A stretch of DNA of 64,000 bases, from positions 1 to 64,000 of the forward strand of contig NZ_FNRI01000005.1 of assembly GCF_900107675.1 (NCBI RefSeq), written 5' to 3'. The notes beneath the pieces are model-generated. The model saw only the letters and a list, made by a program, of their open reading frames with translations, did not search any database and was not told the origin of the DNA. This DNA is from Alistipes timonensis JC136. Its GTDB lineage: Bacteria; Bacteroidota; Bacteroidia; Bacteroidales; Rikenellaceae. Positions 31,834-41,579 of this stretch are shown one piece after another. A program made the position numbers and the translations under genes. Each line of letters opens with the position of its first letter. Positions within the stretch are counted from its first letter, which is position 1.

Positions 31834-34670
31834 CGTTTGCAAATCAGGTTGAAATCGCAGAACTTGCAGGTGTCGGCATCTTCGCACTGGCGGAACGGCA
31901 CCGAGGGATCGTACAATTCGGCGAGCGTCTCGCCCACGAGTTCCTCGAAACGTTCGGCATAAAGCGTATAGCCGGCTCCCCGCACTCCCGTCTCCTTGTC
32001 GTCGAGCGTCGGCAGGTAATCGGGACGGTTCATCGCCCGCACGTAGTAGAGCGCCGGCACGGCGTCGGCCCCGCGCGTGCGGTAGAGCATCATGGCGTAA
32101 AGCAACGTCTGGAGAATGTTCGAAAGCCGCTGCCTGCCCTCGCCGCGGAAAAGGCTCTCCACCCCCGCAAACTCCAGGTGCGGCGCCCCGGTCTTGTAGT
32201 CGACCACACGCAGCGTTCCGTCGTCCAGCGCGTCGATACGGTCGGCGATGCCGGCGAATTTCATGCGGAGCGGCCGCCCGACCGACGCGAAGTCGAATCC
32301 GTACGCCACTTCCTGTTCCAGGCCCGTGACCGTGAAGGCGTCGTGCGCGGCATCGTAAGGCATCACCCCGCCCCGCAGATAGCGCGTGACGATATCCTTC
32401 ACCAGCAGGAGATTGCCCGTATAATCCTCGGCCGTGGCCGCTGTGTCTCGGAGGTAATTCTCGTTGATCGCCGCCTCGACCGCCGCAGCCACCTCGCCCG
32501 TGCGGAGCATCGTCCGCAGGGTCTCGCCGGGATGCAGCTCCCCCACGATCCGGGCATAGAGTTTCTGCACGGCGGCATGGAGGATGGTTCCGAACATCGG
32601 GGCGTCGACCTCCTCGGCGATCTCGTCGTCGGCCTCGAGGCGCGCCACGGAGTGAAAATAGAACCGCAGGGGACACGCCACATAGCGGAAAAATGCCGTC
32701 GGCGAAAGCGTGGCCTTCGATTCGGAATCGGTGAAGCGCTCCAGACGCCGCATCACCCCCTCATCCTTCGCCACCTCGATCGGGGCCGTCTCGGCGAGGT
32801 TGACATCGACACCCACCTCGACCTTTTTCACCGGGAATCCGCTCTCGTAGTCCAGTTGGTAAATATAGCGGCTGGGCTCGCCCGTCGATTTGTCGTCGGC
32901 ATGCGAACAGTAAAGCATCCACACCCGCCGGGCGCGCTGCACGAGGCGGTAGAAATAGTAGGCGTAGACGCCTTCGTGATGCTCGGGCGTGGGAAGCCCG
33001 TAGGCCGCACGCAGGTTGTAGGGCACGAACGACGCCTGGGCCATGTGGTTGCCCGGGAAGTTGTCGTCGTTCATCGACAGCAGGACGACGTTGTCGAAAT
33101 CGAGGTTGCGGGTTTCGAGGATACCCATGACCTGCACCCCTTCGAGCGGCTCGCCCTCGTAGGGAATGCGCAGCGTTTGCAGATGGCGGCGCAGGAGCGA
33201 GGCATAAACCTCGGAAGTAATCTCGATATCACACTGATCCAGCGAGTTGCGCAACTTGGTGAGCTCTTCGGCAATCACGGCCAGGAACTCCACCCGCTGA
33301 CGGGCGTCGTCACCCTCGTAGGGCATCCGGGCCACGGCGGCCGTGACCCTCAGCAACCAGTCCGAAAGGTCGCGCCACTCGGCGGCGGGCGAAAAGACCA
33401 GTTTCAGCAGTTCGTTGCGCCCCAGCCACCGGGCGTCTATCGAGATACGGCGTTCGCGCACGATCTCATCCTGCATAGCACGGGTCTCGCGGGCATCGCA
33501 GTCCGAAATATAGGGATGCGCGAGGATGCCCACGGCGTCGGCATGGTAGAACGTACATCCCGCCCCTTTCGTGCGGCGGTGAGCCTGCAACTCCACGAGA
33601 CGCTCGATAAACGTATAGGCCAGGCTGGACCGCAGCGGATAACCCATCGTGACGTTGACCCGCCCGATCTCGGGCGGCAGGGCGTACAACAGCGGCAGGA
33701 GCAGATTCTCGTCGGTCAGCACCACGGCGGTACGCTTGTCCAGCGGCCCCGCGGCGGCCAGGCGGCGCAGGATCGCGGCGGCATGCTTGCACTGCACGGC
33801 GTTCGACACCGCGGCCACGGCGGTCAGCTCCTTGGGCCGCTCCATGTTGTCGTGCGACACGCCTCCGCGCGGCGGGAACTGCACGACGTTCTCGCGCACG
33901 AACATTCCGGCCTCCTGCTCGGGGCGGTCCTTATAGTAGGAGTCGTAATCCCAGTAGAAATCGGTCTCGGCGGCGGTCGAAAGGAACCGGAAAAGCACCT
34001 TTTCGCACTCCGACAAGGCGTTGAAACCCGCCACGACATACTGCCTCGGCTCCGGAAACGCATACCCGCCCTCGCGGATGCGGTCGGCGGCGGCGCGCTG
34101 GACCATGCCGTTGTAGGCGATGCCCAGCCCGGCAAGGCGTTCGCGGAAACGGCGGTAGATGGGCCCCAGCGTCTTCCAGATGGCCAAAAACTTGCGTTTC
34201 TCGGCCGAAAGATCGGCCTCGTCGCCCAACGACGACCAGAAGCGCAGGATTTGCAGCTGCGCGGGGGTGAGGTACGAAATATCGGCTTCGATCTCTTTGA
34301 TATCCGAGATATTGCGGAACAACATCGCGGCGTCGATCCGGTATTTGTCGATGGTGTCGAAATCCGTGAGGAGCATGTCGCCCCAGAAATAGAACTTGTC
34401 GAACGGCTCGGTATGATACTCCGAGTAAATTTTATAGAGCTCTGCGATGAGCCGGATACGGTCGCCCGGCACGAGGCCCGAAATCTCGCCCATCAGGTCG
34501 TCGACCGTCACCCATTCGGGCTGCCACATGGGCCGCCCGGCGATGCCCGTCAGGGCGTCGACGAAGAACAGCCGTGCACGCCGCGACGGAAAGAGCATCG
34601 CCCGCCCGGACAGCCCCTCCCCGTAACGGGCATAGAGGTCCTCGGCGACTTCATAAAGAAAGGTTTTCAC
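31830..34670 (-). CDS. addB: AddB-like helicase/nuclease with PD-(D/E)XK and Fe-S domain
   Basis: A 946-residue protein of the AddB/RexB type, partner of AddA in double-strand break resection. The start is GTG at 34668-34670, which overlaps the stop of the upstream gene (GTGA) and gives MKTFLYEVAEDLYAR. The N-terminal half is an inactivated UvrD-like helicase (AMLFPSRRARLFFVDAL lacks a Walker A lysine). The C-terminal nuclease has the PD-(D/E)XK core GTLRVVDYKTGAP. Four Cys, one before the nuclease core (ACPLRFYFH) and three at the C-terminus (DTCKFCDFNLIC), fit the Fe-S staple of AddB and Cas4-type nucleases. The addA gene is divergent, about 800 bases away. Confidence 0.85.
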   Translation of the reverse strand: MKTFLYEVAEDLYARYGEGLSGRAMLFPSRRARLFFVDALTGIAGRPMWQPEWVTVDDLMGEISGLVPGDRIRLIAELYKIYSEYHTEPFDKFYFWGDMLLTDFDTIDKYRIDAAMLFRNISDIKEIEADISYLTPAQLQILRFWSSLGDEADLSAEKRKFLAIWKTLGPIYRRFRERLAGLGIAYNGMVQRAAADRIREGGYAFPEPRQYVVAGFNALSECEKVLFRFLSTAAETDFYWDYDSYYKDRPEQEAGMFVRENVVQFPPRGGVSHDNMERPKELTAVAAVSNAVQCKHAAAILRRLAAAGPLDKRTAVVLTDENLLLPLLYALPPEIGRVNVTMGYPLRSSLAYTFIERLVELQAHRRTKGAGCTFYHADAVGILAHPYISDCDARETRAMQDEIVRERRISIDARWLGRNELLKLVFSPAAEWRDLSDWLLRVTAAVARMPYEGDDARQRVEFLAVIAEELTKLRNSLDQCDIEITSEVYASLLRRHLQTLRIPYEGEPLEGVQVMGILETRNLDFDNVVLLSMNDDNFPGNHMAQASFVPYNLRAAYGLPTPEHHEGVYAYYFYRLVQRARRVWMLYCSHADDKSTGEPSRYIYQLDYESGFPVKKVEVGVDVNLAETAPIEVAKDEGVMRRLERFTDSESKATLSPTAFFRYVACPLRFYFHSVARLEADDEIAEEVDAPMFGTILHAAVQKLYARIVGELHPGETLRTMLRTGEVAAAVEAAINENYLRDTAATAEDYTGNLLLVKDIVTRYLRGGVMPYDAAHDAFTVTGLEQEVAYGFDFASVGRPLRMKFAGIADRIDALDDGTLRVVDYKTGAPHLEFAGVESLFRGEGRQRLSNILQTLLYAMMLYRTRGADAVPALYYVRAMNRPDYLPTLDDKETGVRGAGYTLYAERFEELVGETLAELYDPSVPFRQCEDADTCKFCDFNLICKR

Positions 34671-35368
34671 TCCACCCGCGTTATGTCGCCGCCCATGAAC
34701 TTCGAGCCGCCGCGGACGATGGGCGGCACCCCTTTGTAGGTGATCTTGCCCCCGGTCGAGGTCTTGCCCTGAAAACGGTCGGTCACCCACAGCGAGGCGG
34801 TACCCGAACTGGTGACGTTGACCTCGGCGGCCATCGTCTCCAATCCCGCGGCTTCGACCTTTCCGGTCGAGACGAACAACGAGAGGTAGCGCACGGCGCC
34901 TGTCAGCGTCGCCGAACTCTTTCCCGAAAGCTCCATCTTAAGATCCTTGACATCCATCCGGGCCGTCACCTGCGCCAGTCCGCCGACCGTCAGGTCGAGC
35001 ACCGTGGCCACCAGCGTGCTGTCGAACGTCGCCACAGCGTCGGCGATGGCGATACGCTCCAGCGAGTTGTAATAGACCGTCACGGAGGTGCGGTCGGGAC
35101 GGCGCGCGTCGGCGCGCTCCGAGATGCGCAGCACCTTATCTTTCACCTCGGCGCGGAACTTGGTCGTATAGGAACCTTTGGTGTCGTAGACGATCTTGGG
35201 GGCCTCGGTGTCGGGCACCGGGACGAATTTGATGTCGAGCGGAGCCGACACCTCGACGGCGGTAAACGAAGTGAGCCATTCGCGGCGTTCCCCGGCTTCG
35301 GCCGGCTGCTGTGCGCGGCAGAGCGCGGCGGCGGCCAGCATCACGGCCGTCAGAATCATTTTCTTCAT
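34667..35368 (-). CDS. Head-GIN (DUF2807) domain exported protein
   Basis: A 233-residue protein with a signal peptide (MILTAVMLAAAALCRAQQ) followed by one DUF2807 domain, a beta-helical module annotated as putative auto-transporter adhesin, head GIN. The repeating short beta-strands are visible (LKMELSGKSSATLTGAVRYLSL in two halves, then EVNVTSSGTASLWV). No catalytic residues can be assigned. Its stop overlaps the GTG start of addB, so translation of a DNA-repair subunit is coupled to an envelope protein. It is first in the minus-strand run, with its own promoter. Confidence 0.85.
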   Translation of the reverse strand: MKKMILTAVMLAAAALCRAQQPAEAGERREWLTSFTAVEVSAPLDIKFVPVPDTEAPKIVYDTKGSYTTKFRAEVKDKVLRISERADARRPDRTSVTVYYNSLERIAIADAVATFDSTLVATVLDLTVGGLAQVTARMDVKDLKMELSGKSSATLTGAVRYLSLFVSTGKVEAAGLETMAAEVNVTSSGTASLWVTDRFQGKTSTGGKITYKGVPPIVRGGSKFMGGDITRVE

Positions 35369-35399
35369 AACAAGGTCTTGTTTTACCTCCGCTAAATTA

Positions 35400-35407
35400 C
35401 AAAATTA
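35400..35407 (-). promoter_or_regulatory. Putative promoter of the head-GIN/addB/maa operon, -7 element
   Basis: On the minus strand this reads TAATTTTG, an exact TAnnTTTG match, 32 bases upstream of the head-GIN start. No convincing -33 element was seen. Confidence 0.45.
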
Positions 35408-35463
35408 TTGCGAAGTTCGGGATTTGTTTTGTATTTTTACCCATTAAAACGAAATTTCGGACA

Positions 35464-38400
35464 GTGAGAGCGAAGATTCTGAATGCAAGCGCCGGATCGG
35501 GAAAGACCTACCAGCTGGCCTACAAATACGTCCGCGACGTGATCGGCCAACCCGGTCTCTACCGGCACATCCTCGCCGTGACCTTTACCAACAAGGCCAC
35601 CGAGGAGATGAAATCGCGCATCCTGAAAGAGATTCACGCACTGGCTTCCGGCGCCGCCAGCCCCTACCTGGAAAACCTGTGCCGCGAGCTGTCGCTCGAC
35701 GAACGTTCGGTACGCAAACGCGCCGCCGAGGTACGCTCAAAAATCCTGCACGACTATTCGCGCTTCACGGTGCTCACGATCGACACCTTTTTCCAGCGCA
35801 TCCTGCGGGCCTTCATCAAAGAGCTGGGCATCGACCTCAATTACAACGTCGAAATCGAGACGGCGTCGGTGCTGTCCAAAAGCGCCGACACGCTGATCGA
35901 GCAGATCACCGTCGACCGCGACCTGCAACGGTGGCTCACGGAGTTCGTGCAGGAGCGCATCGACGAGGGCCGCAAGTGGGACATCCGCGACGGCATCCTC
36001 TCGCTGGGCGGCGAACTGTTCAAAGAGAAGAACAAAGCCGCGCTGGGCCGGGCCCGTTCGCGCGAGGAGCTGGGGCAGATCGTCTCGCGCGCCACGGCGC
36101 ATGCCGAGGCGACCAAGAAACGGATGCAGGAGGCGGCCGCGCAGGCCGTCGGGATCATCTCCCGGGCAGGTCTCACGGCAGCCGACTTCTCGGGCAAAAG
36201 CCGCAGCTTCGCCAATTATTTCTTCACCATCGCCGCAGGCGAACTGAAACCCTACGGCGCCACGGTGGCCAAGATGGCCGCCGCGACCGACGGCTGGGCC
36301 GCCAAGGGATCGCCCGCACAGGCGCTCGCCCCCGAACTGCAACCCCTGCTTCGGGAGATATGCGATTTGTACGACGCCAACGTGCGGAGCTGGAACACCT
36401 GCGACCTGCTGCGCGAGAACTACCGCAGTTTCGCCCTGCTGTCGGACCTCTACGAACGGGTGCAACAGTTGTGCGACGAACAGAATACGATGCTCCTCTC
36501 GGAGACCAAATACGTCCTCTCGGAGTTCATCGGCCACAACGACGCGCCGTTCATCTACGAAAAAGTCGGCAACCGCTTCGAACGCTTCATGATCGACGAG
36601 TTTCAGGACACCTCGGTCAAAGAGTGGGAGAATTTCCTGCCCCTGCTGCAAAACGCCATGGCGCAGAGCGAGGAGACCTCGGTGCTGATCGTGGGCGACA
36701 TCAAACAGTCGATCTACCGTTGGCGCGGCGGCGACTGGCGCATCCTCCACGAGAACGCCCAAAAGGCCCTGGGACCCGGCGACACCGTGGTCGAAAACCT
36801 CCAGGAGAACTGGCGAAGCCTGCCCGCAGTGGTCGATTTCAACAACCGCATCATCCGGCAAATTGTCGCCGCAGACAACCTCCTGCTCAACGAGACCCTC
36901 TCGAAAGCCGCCGACGACGGGGCCATCGACCCCGCAGAGGCCGCCGCACTGCACGACACGCTTGCCGACGCCTACCGCGAACACGCCCAGACGCCCCGCC
37001 GCAAGGCCGAACATCCGGGCTATATCTCGGTCGAGACCTTCGCCGAACGGCCTCCCGTCGTCGAGCGCATCTGCACGCTGATCGACAAGGGGTTCCGGCC
37101 GTGCGACATCATGATCCTCGTGCGCGGGGCCACCGACGGCGCGAAGGTCGCCGCCGAACTGCTCGATTTCAAACGCCGCAACGAGGAGCCCCGCTACCGT
37201 TTCGACGTGATGACGCAGGAGGCCCTGATCGTCGGCAACGCCCCTGTCAGTTCGTTCATCGCCGCCGCCCTGCGGCTGGCGCTCAACCCCGACGACTCGC
37301 TTTCGCGGGCCGTTTACAACCACTACCTCGGCCACGCATTCGACCGCGCGCTGACCGACGGCGAACGCGATTTTTTCCGGTCGATCCGCCTGCTGTCCCC
37401 CGAGGAGGCGTTCGAGCGGATCGTCATGGAGCACGCCCTCGAGGTCGACCGCCGGCAGACGGCCTACCTGCAAGCCATCCACGAACAGATCATCGCCTTC
37501 TGCGCAACGAAGATCGCCGACATCGCGCTGTTCCTGCGCTGGTGGGACGAGACGGGCAAAAACCGCTCGCTGTCGGTCGACGAGAGTGCCACGACGGTCG
37601 AAATCACCACCATTCACAAGGCCAAGGGGCTCGAAAAACGGGCCGTAGTGATCCCCTACTGCTCGTGGGCGTTGGACCCCAAGTCGAGCGGCATGGTGCA
37701 GAACATCGTCTGGGCCGAGGCACGCGGCGAAGCGACCGGCGGGATCGGCCGCTTCCCGGTACGCTACAAGCGGGCGATGGCCGAGTCGGATTTCTCGGCG
37801 GAGTACTACCGCGAACTGGTCTACGCCCACGTCGACAACGTGAACCTGCTGTACGTGGCCCTCACGCGCGCCGCCGAGTCGTTGCACGTCTTCATCCCGC
37901 AGAAAGGCGGCCGCACGGTCGGGGGGCTGCTGCTGCAAAGCATCCGCATCGACGGCGACAAGGCCCTGCTGGGCGACACCGAGGGACGCTATACGGCCGA
38001 CGAGACGGGCGAACACTTCGCTTTCGGAGAGTTCGCGGGACCCGTCGCGGGCGGCGCGAAACGCTCCGAGACGGAACATGTCATCCTCGAAGACTACCCC
38101 ACGGCGCGCGCCGACCTGCGGCTGAGACTCCCCTCGCAGCGTTATTTCGAGGACGGGGCCGACGTCGAGCTTTCACCCCGCAACTTCGGCATCCTGATGC
38201 ACAAGGCTTTCGAACAGGCCGGCGACGAAGCGCAGATTTACGACGCCGTGCGGCGCATGGAGGCCGGAGGCACGCTTTCGGCCGACGACGCCGCGACCCT
38301 GCGGCAGATGATCGCCCGGGCGCTGGAACATCCCGAGGTGCGCGAATGGTTCGGCGGCGGCTGGCGGCAGGTCCGCAACGAAAGCGAGATCATCCTGCCC

Positions 38401-38610
38401 GGAAGCTCGTCGACGCGGCGTCCCGACCGCGTGATGATCGGCCAGGGGCGGGTCGTGGCCGTCGACTACAAATTCGGCGAACGCGATGCCGAACGCTACC
38501 GCCGTCAAATGCGCGAATACCTCCGTCTGCTCGGTGAAATGGGCTATGAAGGGGTCGAGGGTTACCTCTGGTACGTGAAACTGGGGACCATCGAAAAAGT
38601 GGAACCATGA
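35464..38610 (+). CDS. addA: AddA-like UvrD helicase/exonuclease
   Basis: A 1048-residue ATP-dependent helicase-nuclease for recombinational repair. The start is GTG at 35464. Walker A is at residues 8-15 (ASAGSGKT), followed by AVTFTNKATEEMKSRI. Walker B is MIDEFQDTS, then VGDIKQSIYRWRGGD. Later motifs include TTIHKAKGLEKRAV and LLYVALTRAAESLHVF. The C-terminal PD-(D/E)XK nuclease shows RRPDRVMIGQGRVVAVDYKFG. The length is slightly short for AddA (about 1100-1200 aa). Its stop overlaps the start of the ABC exporter (38607-38610), so it is the head of a coupled four-gene run. Confidence 0.92.
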   Translation: MRAKILNASAGSGKTYQLAYKYVRDVIGQPGLYRHILAVTFTNKATEEMKSRILKEIHALASGAASPYLENLCRELSLDERSVRKRAAEVRSKILHDYSRFTVLTIDTFFQRILRAFIKELGIDLNYNVEIETASVLSKSADTLIEQITVDRDLQRWLTEFVQERIDEGRKWDIRDGILSLGGELFKEKNKAALGRARSREELGQIVSRATAHAEATKKRMQEAAAQAVGIISRAGLTAADFSGKSRSFANYFFTIAAGELKPYGATVAKMAAATDGWAAKGSPAQALAPELQPLLREICDLYDANVRSWNTCDLLRENYRSFALLSDLYERVQQLCDEQNTMLLSETKYVLSEFIGHNDAPFIYEKVGNRFERFMIDEFQDTSVKEWENFLPLLQNAMAQSEETSVLIVGDIKQSIYRWRGGDWRILHENAQKALGPGDTVVENLQENWRSLPAVVDFNNRIIRQIVAADNLLLNETLSKAADDGAIDPAEAAALHDTLADAYREHAQTPRRKAEHPGYISVETFAERPPVVERICTLIDKGFRPCDIMILVRGATDGAKVAAELLDFKRRNEEPRYRFDVMTQEALIVGNAPVSSFIAAALRLALNPDDSLSRAVYNHYLGHAFDRALTDGERDFFRSIRLLSPEEAFERIVMEHALEVDRRQTAYLQAIHEQIIAFCATKIADIALFLRWWDETGKNRSLSVDESATTVEITTIHKAKGLEKRAVVIPYCSWALDPKSSGMVQNIVWAEARGEATGGIGRFPVRYKRAMAESDFSAEYYRELVYAHVDNVNLLYVALTRAAESLHVFIPQKGGRTVGGLLLQSIRIDGDKALLGDTEGRYTADETGEHFAFGEFAGPVAGGAKRSETEHVILEDYPTARADLRLRLPSQRYFEDGADVELSPRNFGILMHKAFEQAGDEAQIYDAVRRMEAGGTLSADDAATLRQMIARALEHPEVREWFGGGWRQVRNESEIILPGSSSTRRPDRVMIGQGRVVAVDYKFGERDAERYRRQMREYLRLLGEMGYEGVEGYLWYVKLGTIEKVEP

Positions 38611-40304
38611 GAAGCATCCTTCAAATACTTCCCGCGGCATTCCGCCGCCGGGGCATCCGGATCGCCGGGACATTGTTGCTGCGCGCCGTGCTGAACCTCG
38701 CGGGGCTGGCGGCCCTGCTGCCCGCGCTGACACTGGTCCTCGACCCCGCGGGATTCGAGGGCGACGGTCCGCTGGCGCACATCTACGCCTGGTCGGGACT
38801 GGAGTCACCGCGCACCTTTGCGTTGGTCCTCTGTGCGGGGGTCGTGGCATTTATGGTCGTCAAATGCGGCGTCAATTTCCTGCTCGCACGCGCCGAACGC
38901 CGCTACATCTACGACCTCTACCGCACCCTCTCGCGGCGCCTTTACGTCGCCTACCACGACCGGGGACTGGCCTTCATCAACGGCTCCAACTCCTCGGTGC
39001 TGGCCCGCAACGTCAATGTCGTCTGCCTGGCCTTCGCAGCCGGGGTCCTGCGCCCCGCAGCCGGAGTCATCGCCGAAGCGATGCTTCTCGCACTGCTGTT
39101 CGTCGCGCTGGCCCTTTACACGCCCCTCGCAGCCCTGCTCGCCGCCGTGATCTTCCTGCCCTCGGTGTGGCTCTACTATGCGCTGGTCCGCAACCGCATC
39201 AATCGCATCGGTGAGTCCGAAAACCGCGCCCAACGCGAAAAGGCGCGGCTCGTGGCCGAAACCTTCCGCGGCTATGCCGACATCGAGCTCAGCAACGCCT
39301 TTCCGGGGATGCTCCGGGCTTTCGACCGCACGATGGACGAGGTCGTGCGCACCCGTTCCCGCGAAGCCGACATCGGCCAGCTGCCCCAGATGTTCACCGA
39401 GGTAGGGCTGGCCGTGGGCATGGCCCTGTTCGCGGCCCTCAGTTTCGGCCACGGACAGGCCCAGCTGCTCTTCGGCATCTTCGCCGTGGCGGCCCTGCGG
39501 CTGATGCCGTCGGTCCGCAGCATCATGTCGGGATGGGCCACGATCCGTTACAACCGCTACACCATCCCGATCCTGCGCGATGCAGCCGCCCTGGAAGCCG
39601 TGCCCTGCGAACCGTCGTCGCCCAGCACCGAAATACTGCCTTTCGAACACGAAATCGCCGTCCGCAACCTCACGTTCCGCTTCACGGACAAGGGCCGGGA
39701 GCTCTTCGGAGGGCTCTCGCTCACGATCCGCAAGGGCGAACGCATCGGTTTCCGCGGCGCCTCCGGAGCCGGAAAAACGACCCTCTTCAACCTCCTGCTG
39801 GGGCTTTACGAACCCACGTCGGGCGAGATCGCCGTCGACGGCGCCGCACTCACCGCGGCCAACCGCCGGGCTTGGCAGAACCGTATCGGTTACGTTTCGC
39901 AGCACTTGTTCCTCAGCGACGGGAGTTTCGCCTCGAACGTCGCACCGGGCATCCCGTCCGACGAGATCGACCGCCGGCGGGTCGCCGAAGCGCTCGATGC
40001 GGCCCAACTGGGTGATTTCGTCGCCTCCCTGCCCCGGGGTATCGACACCCCCGTCGGCGAATGCGGCTGCCGGCTCTCGGGCGGACAGCGTCAGCGCATC
40101 GGCATAGCCCGGGCTCTCTATCGCCGGGCCGACGTGCTCTTTTTCGACGAGGCCACCTCGGCGCTGGACAGCCGCACCGAGGGAGAGATCAACCGCTCGA
40201 TCGCCTCGATCGCGGCGCAAAACCCGGGACTGACCCTGCTGGTGATCGCCCACCGCGAAACCTCGCTCGAATACTGCGACCGAATCATAACACTCGGAGA
40301 ATAG
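38607..40304 (+). CDS. ABC transporter, fused permease and ATPase (MsbA-like exporter)
   Basis: A 565-residue half-size exporter with six predicted helices (about 15-310) and an ATPase domain (about 340-565). Walker A is GASGAGKTT, the signature is LSGGQRQRIGIARAL and Walker B is VLFFDEATSALDS, with a switch His in VIAHRE. It has no N-terminal C39 peptidase domain. Start overlaps the addA stop (ATGA) and the next gene begins on the very next base, so it belongs with the kinase-like and peptidase genes after it. That company is typical of peptide export cassettes in Bacteroidetes. A lipid or peptide substrate is inferred. Confidence 0.9.
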   Translation: MRSILQILPAAFRRRGIRIAGTLLLRAVLNLAGLAALLPALTLVLDPAGFEGDGPLAHIYAWSGLESPRTFALVLCAGVVAFMVVKCGVNFLLARAERRYIYDLYRTLSRRLYVAYHDRGLAFINGSNSSVLARNVNVVCLAFAAGVLRPAAGVIAEAMLLALLFVALALYTPLAALLAAVIFLPSVWLYYALVRNRINRIGESENRAQREKARLVAETFRGYADIELSNAFPGMLRAFDRTMDEVVRTRSREADIGQLPQMFTEVGLAVGMALFAALSFGHGQAQLLFGIFAVAALRLMPSVRSIMSGWATIRYNRYTIPILRDAAALEAVPCEPSSPSTEILPFEHEIAVRNLTFRFTDKGRELFGGLSLTIRKGERIGFRGASGAGKTTLFNLLLGLYEPTSGEIAVDGAALTAANRRAWQNRIGYVSQHLFLSDGSFASNVAPGIPSDEIDRRRVAEALDAAQLGDFVASLPRGIDTPVGECGCRLSGGQRQRIGIARALYRRADVLFFDEATSALDSRTEGEINRSIASIAAQNPGLTLLVIAHRETSLEYCDRIITLGE

Positions 40305-41165
40305 ATGAATTACACCATTGCCAATATCCGCGTCTCCCTGCCCGACGCCTGCACGGGAGCGCATTTCACCCGGGCTCTGCAACCGTTCCGGACGGCGGAG
40401 CCCGGCCCCGCAGACCTCACGCTGGAAATCGTTTCCCGCCTCCCGGACATGCCCGGCTACCGCGAACTCTACCGCTTCGACTTCACCGATGCCGACGCCG
40501 ACTGCCGCTTCGGACGCGACGAGGCGGGCTACCTGCTCGAAATAGCGCCCCGCGACGGCTCCGCCCCGGCCCGTTTCCGCACGGCCTACGGCTCGGCTGA
40601 GACCGCGAGCGATTTCACCGCGCAACACAATCCCGCGCTGCTGCGCTTCGGACTGTGGACGCTCTACAACATCGCCGCCGTCGGTCGCGGAGCCGTGGCT
40701 TTCCACTCCTCGGTGATCCGCTTCCGTGACCGGGGTGTGCTGTTCCTCGGGGAGTCGGGAACCGGAAAAAGCACCCACACGCGGCTGTGGCGGGAACATA
40801 TCCCCGGCGCCGAATTGCTCAACGATGACAGCCCGATCATCAGCGCCGGCGACGGCATCCCGCAGGTCTGGGGATCGCCGTGGAGCGGAAAAACTCCCTG
40901 TTACCGCAACGAACACCTGCCCATAGCGGCCATCGTGCGGCTGTCGCAGGCTCCGCACAACCGCATCCGCCGCCTGCGTCCTATCGAAGCCATCGGAGCC
41001 CTGCTGCCCTCGGCACCTCCGGCGTTCTGCCGCGACGAACAGTTGCAGGACAATGTCTGCACCCTGCTCTCGCAGGTGATCGAAAGCGTCCCGGTCTACC
41101 ACCTCGAATGCCTGCCCGACGCCGACGCGGCCCGTCTCTCCTGCCAAACCGTCTTCGGAGAATGA
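40305..41165 (+). CDS. HPr kinase/PEP carboxykinase-fold protein
   Basis: A 286-residue protein with the HprK/PEPCK-like P-loop. Residues 149-157 form Walker A (GESGTGKST). A conserved His precedes it (AVAFHSSVIRF, His134), and a metal-binding NDDSP lies at 173-177. It lacks the N-terminal HprK regulatory domain and there is no HPr gene here. Proteins of this shape occur beside ABC exporters, PqqD-like proteins and S24/S26 peptidases in peptide-modification loci, where they are thought to phosphorylate a peptide or protein. It abuts the exporter gene and its stop overlaps the peptidase start (ATGA). The substrate is unknown. Confidence 0.82.
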   Translation: MNYTIANIRVSLPDACTGAHFTRALQPFRTAEPGPADLTLEIVSRLPDMPGYRELYRFDFTDADADCRFGRDEAGYLLEIAPRDGSAPARFRTAYGSAETASDFTAQHNPALLRFGLWTLYNIAAVGRGAVAFHSSVIRFRDRGVLFLGESGTGKSTHTRLWREHIPGAELLNDDSPIISAGDGIPQVWGSPWSGKTPCYRNEHLPIAAIVRLSQAPHNRIRRLRPIEAIGALLPSAPPAFCRDEQLQDNVCTLLSQVIESVPVYHLECLPDADAARLSCQTVFGE

Positions 41166-41572
41166 GCATCTCGGACAATACCACCGTCTTCGGGTTCGTC
41201 CGCGACCTGCTGTCAGAAGGACAGGCCGTCGACGTGCGCGTGATGGGCCAGAGCATGCTCCCCTTCTTCCGAAGCGGCAGCCGCATCCGCCTGCGCCCGG
41301 TGCGGCCCGGCGACCTCGTCCGCGGACACGTCGTACTGGGCGAAACCGAGGCCGGGAATTTCGTCGTGCACCGCATCGTCCGCGTCGGAGCGTCGCACAT
41401 CGTCCTGCTGGGCGACGGCAACGTCGCCGGCACGGAAACGATTCCCCGGGAGCGTATCTACGGGATCGTGGACTGCGGCCGCCTCCACCTGCTGCTGGCG
41501 CGCATCTGGCTGTGGATGCGCCCTGTGCGGAGATATCCGCTGTGGTTTCTGCGGAGAATCTGCCGCAAATAG
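41162..41572 (+). CDS. S24/S26-family peptidase, ER-type Ser/His signal-peptidase-like
   Basis: A 136-residue signal-peptidase-fold protein. Start at 41162 (MSISDNTTVFGFV) overlaps the upstream stop. Box B has the catalytic Ser31 in MGQSMLPFF. Box D reads VVHRIV, giving His70 in place of the Lys of ordinary bacterial LepB, as in SipW/ER-type enzymes. Box E is LLGDGN. There is no N-terminal membrane anchor; the C-terminus (LHLLLARIWLWMRPV) is hydrophobic and basic and could attach peripherally to the inner face of the membrane. With the kinase-like and ABC genes it forms a putative peptide maturation/export cassette. Ends just before a perfect terminator. Confidence 0.85.
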   Translation: MSISDNTTVFGFVRDLLSEGQAVDVRVMGQSMLPFFRSGSRIRLRPVRPGDLVRGHVVLGETEAGNFVVHRIVRVGASHIVLLGDGNVAGTETIPRERIYGIVDCGRLHLLLARIWLWMRPVRRYPLWFLRRICRK

Positions 41573-41579
41573 CAACAAA

